The notes under the pieces: generated by a model
Database searches by the model: none
Told to the model about the DNA's origin: nothing
Seen by the model: the letters and a program-made list of their open reading frames with translations, nothing else
Shown: piece after piece, positions 27,756-35,573 of the stretch
How the letters are laid out: each line of letters opens with the position of its first letter
How positions within the stretch are numbered: position 1 is the stretch's first letter
Made by a program: the position numbers and the translations under genes
Source of the DNA: JAVBLD01 sp031553705
Lineage (GTDB): Bacteria; Bacteroidota; Bacteroidia; Bacteroidales; Marinifilaceae
Reading direction: 5' to 3'
Length of the DNA: 64,000 bases
Assembly (NCBI GenBank): GCA_031553705.1
Contig: JAVBLD010000007.1
Span: 59,802-123,801, forward strand

Positions 27756-29648
27756 TTATTTTATGGTCACTAGTTTTCTTGTGTTGGACAGGGTTGTTAC
27801 TGATACCGGATACAATTTGTCATCTTCGTCGACTACGACACACCGCTTGATCTCTTCACTTGTTTCAACGACAATTCCCAATGATGAAACAATCTGGCTC
27901 TTCGGAGCTTTGATAACAAATAAAGCTTGTTCTTCATCGAAGTAGAAATCAAAAGTAAATTTTGTACGGGCCAGCCAAAAATCGCCGAATTTCTGAAAAT
28001 TATATAAGCCGCATTTCGTGCGATCCAGTTTTGATACGAATAGCTCCAAGGATTGCATTTTCCATTTTCTGTTCGGATGGATTAACAGAACACATGGAGC
28101 GTAGTTACCTATCAGCTTTTTAGAAACGTCATCCCATATTGCAACTTTATCCGGATAATTCAATTCGGATATATCTGTGAAAACATCACTGATATACATC
28201 GGGATTTGCAGTACTGAAGTTAACTCTCTTTCCCATGCATAGCCTCTGCGCTCAAAATAAGGAAAGGCCGTTAACACGTCGCAGGCGGAAAAAGAGGAAC
28301 TGAAAGAGTAACCGCTTTCATCAAGAACCTCTGCCAGGGTTGAGTTAACACATAAGTGACCTGATCTGAAAGCCCTGACATTCGTTTTCAAGTCATCATC
28401 CAGCAATTTCTTAGAAAGGTAAACCTCTCCGTATGTATTTCCTCCGGTAGTTGTTGCAATATCCGAATGATAATATGGTTGATATGTCTCTTTTGTCACA
28501 CTGGCATCTCCTTTGGGAAAACGGTCGTTTTTCATAAAATCGGGGAAATGGCCTGTTGAGTGACTCCCTACTGTATGACCGGCAGCCAGTATCTTTTTTG
28601 CCTTTTCGATAGATTTGCTATCATAAAAAGGAGATAATATATCATCTCTAAAATAGTGGGTTGTCATAAAAAAATGCGCTTTCAACCCGATACTTTTCTC
28701 ATAGTCGGCTATATAATACATAGAATCATATCCTGTTCTCGAATCTATGTCATGAGTCGGCATAACGATCGATTGAAATCCGTCGGGTATAGTATATTTC
28801 CATGCGGATACTTTATTTACCGTATTCCATACCGAGCGTACAAAAAGCGGGAAAACATCGGCTGAAGGTTCAAAGCTATTTGAATATTGGCGTTGTGCTT
28901 CCATATCTTTGTTGAGTTGGGGACGTTGGATTACATCGCGCCATTCCACACCGAAAAGATAGGTTCTGCCCTTTTCGGATTCTTTTTTTACTACGGATGG
29001 TTCCCCGCTGTCAAAATGAGCAAGAACCGAACCTCCGTCTAAAGTATAACCGTACGATTTGATCGCATCCCCATTAAGGTCTCTTTTACCCAGGCTTATC
29101 GTTTTTTCTTCCGGTGCATCAAAGTAAGAAAGCTCAGGATAATTACCTTCTATCCACGTTATGGCGTGTCTTTTTTTATGATAACTGAAACTGCTGATCC
29201 CAAATAAGCTGGCCATGGCCTGACTTTTACAGCAAGGAGAGATCAGAACGCCTCCGTTCTCCACCCATGATTTAAGCGAATCGATTTCCTGAATAGAGAA
29301 CGAGCCGTCAAGAATCGGGGAGGAGAGCAGTATAAGGCTTCCTTCCATTGCTTTCGAAAGGGTTTGAGTTTCGATATATGGCATACCGGCAATATCCAAC
29401 ATATAACGGGCCGAGTAAAGATGTTTCTCAAGCCTGTCTCCCGGATCTCCATACCGCATTGTCATATCGAAAAGTGCTGCTTTTTTAGATGGAGTGAAGG
29501 TGAATGTAACAGGTTCTTCCTCCTGAGGTGGTTCTTCTTCGTCTGGTTTATCAACTTTATCTTTCTGACATGCAGTAAATAAAACGGACAATACAATGAA
29601 AAGCAAGTATGTGCTTTTGGTTACATGTTTAAAGTATTCTTTTCCCAT
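27756..29648 (-). CDS. Deacetylase-like lipoprotein with N-terminal amidotransferase-like domain
   Basis: A 630-residue lipoprotein (lipobox LFTAC, cysteine near residue 27, then an acidic linker KPDEEEPPQEEE). Residues about 55-260 resemble a class I glutamine-amidotransferase-like or ThuA-like fold (SLILLSSPI, SWVENGGVLISPC). Residues about 300-600 are a NodB-like polysaccharide deacetylase fold, with motif 1 as THDID and motif 2 as GSHSTGHFP. These contain the metal-binding Asp and His residues expected for activity. A surface-exposed glycan-modifying enzyme is likely, but the substrate is unknown and no glycan locus is nearby. Own promoter at 29692. Confidence 0.72.
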   Translation of the reverse strand: MGKEYFKHVTKSTYLLFIVLSVLFTACQKDKVDKPDEEEPPQEEEPVTFTFTPSKKAALFDMTMRYGDPGDRLEKHLYSARYMLDIAGMPYIETQTLSKAMEGSLILLSSPILDGSFSIQEIDSLKSWVENGGVLISPCCKSQAMASLFGISSFSYHKKRHAITWIEGNYPELSYFDAPEEKTISLGKRDLNGDAIKSYGYTLDGGSVLAHFDSGEPSVVKKESEKGRTYLFGVEWRDVIQRPQLNKDMEAQRQYSNSFEPSADVFPLFVRSVWNTVNKVSAWKYTIPDGFQSIVMPTHDIDSRTGYDSMYYIADYEKSIGLKAHFFMTTHYFRDDILSPFYDSKSIEKAKKILAAGHTVGSHSTGHFPDFMKNDRFPKGDASVTKETYQPYYHSDIATTTGGNTYGEVYLSKKLLDDDLKTNVRAFRSGHLCVNSTLAEVLDESGYSFSSSFSACDVLTAFPYFERRGYAWERELTSVLQIPMYISDVFTDISELNYPDKVAIWDDVSKKLIGNYAPCVLLIHPNRKWKMQSLELFVSKLDRTKCGLYNFQKFGDFWLARTKFTFDFYFDEEQALFVIKAPKSQIVSSLGIVVETSEEIKRCVVVDEDDKLYPVSVTTLSNTRKLVTIK

Positions 29649-29691
29649 TTTATGATAGATTTATGTAAATGCACAGCTTTATAAGATATTG

Positions 29692-29699
29692 CAAAAATA
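29692..29699 (-). promoter_or_regulatory. Putative -7 element (TATTTTTG) for the deacetylase-like gene
   Basis: Minus-strand TAnnTTTG match 44 bp before the start at 29648. Confidence 0.5.
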
Positions 29700-29777
29700 G
29701 TAAAAAATCACAAATAACAAAATAGTTGATATAATACTTTAACCTCTGTATATTTGCTTCAATTTCGGTTTGAAAGT

Positions 29778-31787
29778 TTATAAATTACCTTTTTTTAATA
29801 TCTCTTCCAACTTAAACATTTCATCACGTAAACGGGCCGCTTCCATAAAATCAAGCTCTTTGGCCGCTTTGTGCATTGCTGCTTTTGTCTTTTGGATCAT
29901 TTTCTCAATCTCGGCCTTGCTCATGTATGCAGTGACAGGATCAGCCACAAAGTTTAGGTGTTCCTCTTCGATATAGGGTTTCGCGGTATGGGTAAGTATA
30001 GAACCGATCGATTTATGGATTTGTTGCGGAATGATATGATGTTCGGTGTTATATTTTATTTGTTTTTCCCGGCGGTAGTTTGTTTCGTCAATGGTCTCCT
30101 GCATTGAGCGGGTGATCTGGTCGGCATACATGATGACTTTTCCGTTGATGTGCCGGGCTGCGCGTCCGGATGTTTGTACAAGCGAGCGGGTAGATCGTAG
30201 GAATCCCTCTTTGTCTGCATCAAGGATTGCCACAAGTGAGACTTCAGGCAGGTCCAATCCTTCGCGTAACAGGTTGACTCCTACCAGTACGTCGATGGTG
30301 CCATTACGTAAATTCTCCAGTATTTTTATCCGTTCAAGTGTATCAACATCGGAATGGATATATTGGCATTTTATACTGATCCGGTCGAGATATTTGCTTA
30401 ACTCTTCAGCCATTTTTTTAGTCAGAGTCGTAACCAGTACCCGTTCCTGTCGTTCGATCCGTTTCTGTATTTCGTTTACTAAATGGTCGATCTGGTTCAG
30501 ACTTGGGACAACTTCGATGACCGGATCCGGGATTCCTGTCGGACGGATGATTTGTTCTACAACGATCCCTTGGCATTTTTCCAGTTCATAATCGGCAGGT
30601 GTGGCGCTGACATATATGGTTTGTCCGGTTTTGTTTTCAAACTCGTTAAATGTGAGCGGCCGGTTATCAAAGGCGGCTGGTAACCGGAAACCATATTCCA
30701 CTAAGGTTTGCTTGCGTGCATGATCACCGCCGTACATCGCCCTGATTTGCGGCAAAGTAACATGGGATTCGTCGATCACCATCAGAAAATCATCCGGGAA
30801 GTAATCTAACAGGCAGAAAGGCCGTATACCTGGTTTTCGTCCGTCAAAGTAGCGGGAGTAATTTTCTATTCCCTGGCAGTAACCCAGTTCCCGGATCATT
30901 TCGACGTCGTATTTTACCCGTTCTTCCAGCCGTTTGGCTTCAAGATGCTTGCCGATCTCTTTCAAGAAAGCCGTTTGCAGGACAAGATCATGTTCGATCT
31001 CTTTAATGGCATCGGAAATCACAGTTTTGTCGGTCACAAAAAGATTGGCCGGATAGATATCCAGCACATCTTGTTCTCCGATACTTTTGCCTGTTTCAGG
31101 GTTAAAAGAGGAGAGCCGTTCTATCTCATCTCCCCAGAATTCAATCCGGTAGGCCATACCGTCAAATGTTTCAATGGCCGGAAATATATCTACCGTTTCT
31201 CCTTTGGCTCGGAAACATCCTCGTTTGAACTCTATTTCATTATTCGCATACAGCGCGTCGACAAAGCGCCGGAGCAGCTGGTTGCGGCTTATCTTCATTC
31301 CTTTCTGGAGGTGGGTGATGTTCGAACCGAAAGCGGTAGGATCAGCCATACTGTAAAGACAGGAGACCGAAGAAACTACAATAATATCTCTACGTCCGGA
31401 GAGTAAAGAGGCAGTTGTACTCAGCCGGAGCTTATCGATCTCGTCATTTATTTCCAGATCTTTTTCGATATATGTATCTGTTGTCGGAAGATAGGCTTCC
31501 GGCTGGTAGTAATCGTAATAGGAGACAAAATACTCTACGGCGTTTTCCGGGAAGAAAGTTTTAAATTCACTATATAATTGAGCCGCTAAAGTCTTATTAT
31601 GGCTTAATACCAGAACAGGCCGGTTTACCTGGTGGATGACATTGGCAATTGTAAATGTCTTTCCCGAACCGGTAACCCCCAATAGTACCTGATACCCTGT
31701 TCCGTTCAAAAGCCCTTCTTGCAGTTGTTTGATTGCTTCCGGTTGATCGCCCGTCGGACTAAATTCGGAATTCAGGTTAAATTGCAT
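29778..31787 (-). CDS. uvrB: Excinuclease ABC subunit B
   Basis: A 669-residue helicase-like damage-verification subunit of nucleotide excision repair. Walker A is at 37-44 (GVTGSGKT). The beta-hairpin with tyrosine cluster is at about 90-110 (YYDYYQPEAYLP). Helicase motifs include VIDESHVTLPQ, VSATPADYE, LREGLDLPEVSLVAILDAD and QTSGRAAR. The C-terminal UVR motif (ELDFMEAARLRDEM) binds UvrC. Its start is 1 nt from the stop of a receiver-domain gene, so the two are almost certainly co-transcribed. Confidence 0.97.
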   Translation of the reverse strand: MQFNLNSEFSPTGDQPEAIKQLQEGLLNGTGYQVLLGVTGSGKTFTIANVIHQVNRPVLVLSHNKTLAAQLYSEFKTFFPENAVEYFVSYYDYYQPEAYLPTTDTYIEKDLEINDEIDKLRLSTTASLLSGRRDIIVVSSVSCLYSMADPTAFGSNITHLQKGMKISRNQLLRRFVDALYANNEIEFKRGCFRAKGETVDIFPAIETFDGMAYRIEFWGDEIERLSSFNPETGKSIGEQDVLDIYPANLFVTDKTVISDAIKEIEHDLVLQTAFLKEIGKHLEAKRLEERVKYDVEMIRELGYCQGIENYSRYFDGRKPGIRPFCLLDYFPDDFLMVIDESHVTLPQIRAMYGGDHARKQTLVEYGFRLPAAFDNRPLTFNEFENKTGQTIYVSATPADYELEKCQGIVVEQIIRPTGIPDPVIEVVPSLNQIDHLVNEIQKRIERQERVLVTTLTKKMAEELSKYLDRISIKCQYIHSDVDTLERIKILENLRNGTIDVLVGVNLLREGLDLPEVSLVAILDADKEGFLRSTRSLVQTSGRAARHINGKVIMYADQITRSMQETIDETNYRREKQIKYNTEHHIIPQQIHKSIGSILTHTAKPYIEEEHLNFVADPVTAYMSKAEIEKMIQKTKAAMHKAAKELDFMEAARLRDEMFKLEEILKKGNL

Positions 31788-31788
31788 A

Positions 31789-32178
31789 TTATGAAAGATA
31801 TTCGCTTAATGTTTCGATTAGTTTTTTTCGTACAATTGGTTTCGATAAAATTGCGTCAAAATATTCAAATTGCATTTTTTTCATCAATGCAGTCATTTCA
31901 TGGGCTGTTTGGGCTATGATAATTTTTTCGGGAAATAATTGTTTGATTTTTCGGGTTGCTTCTACGCCATTCATATCCGGCATGGTAATGTCCATTAATA
32001 TCGCATCAACATGGTCTGTCGCCATTTGAATGGCTTCGGTTCCATTTTTTGCGCGCAGTATATTAATATGCGTCTGCTGTAGTAGTGCGGTTAATACAGC
32101 ATAATTATTATCCATATCTTCGGCTATCAAGATCACTTTGTCTGACCAGTCCGGTGATTCTATTTTTTTTTCCACCAT
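31789..32178 (-). CDS. Single-domain response regulator
   Basis: 129 residues consisting only of a CheY-like receiver. The acidic pair is E20/D21 (LIAEDMDNN), the phosphoacceptor is D63 (AILMDITMPD), the switch residue is in AQTAH, and the conserved lysine is in LSKPI. There is no output domain and no neighbouring kinase. Such proteins act by protein-protein contact or as phosphorelay intermediates. The gene directly abuts uvrB and lies 9 bp downstream of a decayed thioesterase gene on the same strand. Confidence 0.9.
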   Translation of the reverse strand: MVEKKIESPDWSDKVILIAEDMDNNYAVLTALLQQTHINILRAKNGTEAIQMATDHVDAILMDITMPDMNGVEATRKIKQLFPEKIIIAQTAHEMTALMKKMQFEYFDAILSKPIVRKKLIETLSEYLS

Positions 32179-32186
32179 TGTAAGGT

Positions 32187-32553
32187 TTAAAGTTTATGCA
32201 TAAATTTCTCCGGATCGATAATAAAACGATCATGTACAGCATAGCCTCTCTTATCTGTTTTATCCTAGGCCTCAGTTTCAAACCGTATTCACCGTCCTTC
32301 CGTTTCGATAACCACGGCTTTACACCCTACTTTTTACCGATAGCGGTAGCTTTTGTATGTTTGAATTCGTCTCAATACAACAGTGCCTTCCACATTCTCT
32401 ATCAACTCTTCGACACTTTAACGCTGTATTTTCCATTAACCCGACCATTTACCGATGTCGCAAATATTTCTAGTCTATTGATTCATGTCCACTTGCAGAA
32501 TCCTCTGATTTAACAGTCATTTCCTGTGTAAACGATTTTCCTATCTCTACCAT
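32187..32553 (-). pseudogene. Decayed hotdog thioesterase gene
   Basis: On the minus strand an ATG at 32551-32553 opens MVEIGKSFTQEMTVKSEDSA. The rest of a roughly 120-residue thioesterase of the fluoroacetyl-CoA-thioesterase-like family can be followed only by changing frame repeatedly. LEIFATSV is in one frame, MVGLMENTAL in the first frame again, EELIENVEGTVV in another, TNSNIQKLPLSV back in the first, then KVGCKAVVIETEGR, IRFETEA and RGYAVHDRFIIDPEKFMHKL, broken by in-frame TAA, TGA and TAG. At least four indels and several nonsense changes make this a true pseudogene, not a sequencing slip. A -7 promoter element upstream (32560-32567) survives. Family assignment is from motif order (DLEVFATPAMVALMEN-like core). 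Confidence 0.75.
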
Positions 32554-32559
32554 ATTTAA

Positions 32560-32567
32560 CAAAGTTA
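32560..32567 (-). promoter_or_regulatory. Putative -7 element (TAACTTTG) upstream of the decayed thioesterase
   Basis: Exact minus-strand TAnnTTTG just before the pseudogene start. It may now drive the receiver-uvrB genes through the dead gene. Confidence 0.45.
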
Positions 32568-32655
32568 CAATTTATAAATTAAATTCTCAATCCTCAGTTG
32601 AAAATTTGTTTAAATATTTTTATAAACGCTTCTGATAGAGATATAAGTGTTTTTT

Positions 32656-34233
32656 TTAAAATTCCGATGTAAAATGAAATTTTAAATTTTTATAGTTGCT
32701 CTGCGCCATTTGTAACATATAAGCTGAGTCGGCCAGGAATACATCCCGTCCTTCTTTGTCTTTTGCCATATATTGCGCTTTATGTTTTTTAAAGTCTTTC
32801 AGCTCTTCGTCGTTTTGTGATTCTATCCAGCATGCTTTATACAAATTGATCGGTTCCCATCGACAGGAGGCTGTATATTCGTGCAGCAGGCGATACTCTA
32901 TTACTTCAAACTGCAAAGCACCAACCGTTCCGATAATTTTACGGTTATTGAATTGGTTGATAAACAGCTGGGCAACCCCTTCATCCATCAATTGGTCTAT
33001 TCCTTTTGCCAGTTGTTTGGACTTCATCGGATCGGCGTTCTCAATATATTTGAAAAGTTCGGGAGAAAAGCTCGGTATTCCTTTGAAGTGAAGCTTTTCG
33101 CCTTCGGACAAAGTATCCCCGATTTTAAAACTGCCGGTATCATGCAATCCGATAATGTCACCCGGGTAAGCCTCGTCGATAATGGATTTCTTGGATGCCA
33201 TAAATGCCGTAGGAGAGGCGAATTTAAGCATTTTGCCGTTCCTTACGTGCAAGTAATTTGTATTGCGCCGGAATATTCCCGAACATACCTTGACAAAAGC
33301 GATGCGGTCCCGGTGATTGGGATCCATATTCGCATGGATCTTGAAAATAAAACCAGTAAATCTATCTTCATCCGGTTTTACTACTCTTTCTTCCGTTTCA
33401 CGGGGTAGTGGGGAGGGTGCGATTTCAATAAAACAATCCAACAGCTCTTTTATACCGAAATTATTCAGAGCAGAACCGAAGAATACTGGCGCTACCGTTC
33501 CGTTTAGATATTCTCCGCGGTCTAAAGCCGGATATACTTCATGAATAAGTTCAAGATCTCCCCGCAGTTTATCGGCACTTTTTTCTCCTATATATTTGTC
33601 CAGCTCTTCCGAATCGGTGTCGGATATTTCGATATTGTCGCCGATTGTCTGGATGCTCGCAGTATAGAGATTCAGGTTTTGCTTGTGTATATTATAAATA
33701 CCTTTAAAGGTTTCGCCGCTACCGATAGGCCAACTGAGAGGGTTAATCTTGATCTGAAGCTCTTTTTCCACATCATCCAGTACATCGAACGGGTCCTGGA
33801 CCGGCCGGTCCAGCTTATTGATGAATACGATGACGGGAGTTTTGCGCATCCGGCATACCTGCATGAGCTTGCGAGTCTGGCTTTCCACCCCTTTGGCAGC
33901 ATCGATAACAATGATCACGCTATCACATGCCGTCAGGGTACGGAAGGTGTCTTCTGCAAAGTCCTGGTGGCCGGGAGTATCCAGAATATTGATTTTTATC
34001 CCTTCATATTCAAAACCCATTACCGAAGTAGCCACTGAGATACCTCTCTGGCGTTCGATTTCCATAAAGTCGGAGGTCGCTGTCTTTTTTATCTTATTTG
34101 ATTTGACGGCTCCTGCAATATGGATTGCCCCCCCGAATAGTAATAACTTTTCTGTCAGTGTTGTTTTTCCGGCGTCCGGATGGCTGACAATCCCGAAGGT
34201 ACGTCGCCTTTGTATTTCATCTTTATGTCCCAT
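32656..34233 (-). CDS. prfC: Peptide chain release factor 3
   Basis: A GTPase of about 525 residues that recycles class I release factors. G1 is SHPDAGKT (17-24), the switch I region is ERQRGISVATSV, G3 is DTPGHQDF and G4 is NKLD. The RF3-specific C-terminal domain follows (FEVIEYRLLHEY near the end). I set the start at the ATG at 34233 (MGHKDEIQRRR) because an in-phase upstream ATG at 34251 falls inside the -7 promoter element. Length is standard for the family. Confidence 0.96.
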   Translation of the reverse strand: MGHKDEIQRRRTFGIVSHPDAGKTTLTEKLLLFGGAIHIAGAVKSNKIKKTATSDFMEIERQRGISVATSVMGFEYEGIKINILDTPGHQDFAEDTFRTLTACDSVIIVIDAAKGVESQTRKLMQVCRMRKTPVIVFINKLDRPVQDPFDVLDDVEKELQIKINPLSWPIGSGETFKGIYNIHKQNLNLYTASIQTIGDNIEISDTDSEELDKYIGEKSADKLRGDLELIHEVYPALDRGEYLNGTVAPVFFGSALNNFGIKELLDCFIEIAPSPLPRETEERVVKPDEDRFTGFIFKIHANMDPNHRDRIAFVKVCSGIFRRNTNYLHVRNGKMLKFASPTAFMASKKSIIDEAYPGDIIGLHDTGSFKIGDTLSEGEKLHFKGIPSFSPELFKYIENADPMKSKQLAKGIDQLMDEGVAQLFINQFNNRKIIGTVGALQFEVIEYRLLHEYTASCRWEPINLYKACWIESQNDEELKDFKKHKAQYMAKDKEGRDVFLADSAYMLQMAQSNYKNLKFHFTSEF

Positions 34234-34248
34234 TGTTTTTAAAAGCAA

Positions 34249-34256
34249 CAAAAATA
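34249..34256 (-). promoter_or_regulatory. Putative -7 element (TATTTTTG) for prfC
   Basis: Minus-strand TAnnTTTG overlapping the upstream in-phase ATG, implying a very short leader to the start at 34233. Confidence 0.5.
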
Positions 34257-34626
34257 GTTCTAAAAACCAAGAATTAAAAGCTAAATGCTACTTATAAAAT
34301 AAAAAACGGTTTCATATTTTTAATATCTTTTTCTATTAGGTTTATTTTCTATAAGAATTTAAAGCATTTAAGTGTTGTATTGAGGTTAAATAAATTGAAC
34401 ATAAAAAAATAAAATAATTGAAATTAGGCAGACAATCATAAATAGCACTAATAGATCAAAGATTGAATGAAAAATTATGTCTAGATACGATAAGAGAAAG
34501 AATTATGCAGAGGATGTATAAGTTGAAACTCATCATGGATAACCAAAACTGATGTCTCTGAAAGCAGATATCAGTTTTGGTTATCCATTAGATTGTTTAT
34601 TACATCAACTTTTTTATTAATAGTAA
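34257..34626. other. AT-rich gap with one long perfect hairpin
   Basis: No open frame worth calling. A 14-codon stub beginning MSRYDKRKNYAEDV at about 34477 is not recognisable. The only structured element is the inverted repeat at 34535-34588. Confidence 0.5.
34535..34588. repeat. Perfect 19-bp inverted repeat (long hairpin)
   Basis: Arm ATGGATAACCAAAACTGAT (34535-34553) is perfectly complementary to ATCAGTTTTGGTTATCCAT (34570-34588). The 16-nt interior contains a further TCTG/CAGA stem. There is no T-run on either side, so it is not a standard intrinsic terminator. It lies in a gene-poor AT-rich gap beside decayed genes and could be a small non-autonomous mobile element or a structured RNA. 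Confidence 0.8.
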
Positions 34627-34792
34627 TTAATACGCATACCCCCCTGTAAAATTAGGATTGTCAGTATGACCATAAAAATATATGTGTTCATTATCCGCTA
34701 AAAATGGATAATCTTCGGTTGTCGGGTGTAACATTATTCGTTTCTTCACGACCACAGGAAATAAGCAATAGAGAAATAATAAATATTTCAAT
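34627..34792 (-). pseudogene. Remnant of a small lipoprotein gene
   Basis: On the minus strand one frame reads a typical lipoprotein signal (IEIFIISLLLISCGREETNN) but lacks an ATG; a single-base change in AAAATTGAAA would restore MK-. The frame then ends after NNVTPDNRRLSIFSG. The coherent C-terminus (TEDYPFLADNEHIYFYGH, ending TGGYAY) is in another frame and stops at 34627. Both halves together would make a lipoprotein of about 54 residues. I do not recognise the family. Confidence 0.55.
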
Positions 34793-34828
34793 TTTTTATT
34801 AAGTTGTTTGTGTTTTTTTTGTTAATTG

Positions 34829-35280
34829 TTATTTTGTTGGTTGATGTAATATCAAATTTTCAGTAAGCATCATTGGATGGAAGATACTGATCACTAACGT
34901 TCGCTCATAACCTGTTTCATTCTTTTCTATAGTGATATTTAGTTTTTCAATATCTTTTTCCAAATAAAACCAATTGCCTGACATTTTATACTTAGGGATG
35001 TTAACCGGAAGGTCTTCTATAAAAGTGTTTTTAATAATGGTAGTATCGCCATCTACAATATTGTAGACTTCGCTAAGAGTCCAGTTCAAGTTGATTTCAT
35101 TATCCGCTCGATCTTTTATAAAAAGGCTGTTGGTATAACCTTTCGTATCAACATTAAATTCGGTTTTTTTTCCACATCAAAATAGAGATTGCCCCATCTA
35201 TCTCTAACATCGTGGTGATCATTACAAGATAATATAAAAAACAACACCATTGGTGAAATAAAATATAAAACACTTTTCAT
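34829..35280 (-). pseudogene. Lipoprotein gene split by a frameshift in an A8 run
   Basis: The ATG at 35280 opens a lipoprotein signal (SPMVLFFILSCNDHHDVRD, lipobox ILSC) that runs to WGNLYFDVEKK. At an eight-A run (minus strand; eight T at 35164-35171) the frame leaves the reading that continues as TEFNVDTKGYTNSLFIKD, then through LNWTLSEVYNIVDGDTTII and ends at HQPTK (34829). One additional A would give an intact protein of about 150 residues. The downstream part is free of further damage, so this may be a recent mutation, a slippage-controlled gene or an assembly error. The family is unknown. Confidence 0.65.
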
Positions 35281-35573
35281 ATAAATAATTTTTTATTGTG
35301 ATGAATTAGTTTAGCATTTTTATAATGAAAAATTTATGAACTTTTAATTGTCAAATGGTAATAAATATGTTTATTGCCGTGGTATGTGTTTTAAATAATA
35401 ATATTATTTGTATGTAATATTAGTGAAAGAAAATAATATATAAAAATATTTTATATTATATATTAATATAAGATTGGATAAAAAAGTTGAATGTGTTTAT
35501 TATTATATATATAGTATAATCCTATATCATTTTTTAAATGATGTTATATTTACGATAACGCCTATGTTTAATG
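35281..35573. other. Extremely AT-rich spacer
   Basis: Nearly 300 bp, mostly A and T (for example 35395-35470), without genes. It separates the broken lipoprotein genes from the DUF4105 gene and is the most AT-rich stretch in the window. Confidence 0.6.

Noticed and set aside
32196..32513. Rightward frame of 105 codons
   Set aside because: It is the complement of the decayed thioesterase gene, whose minus-strand pieces are recognisable.
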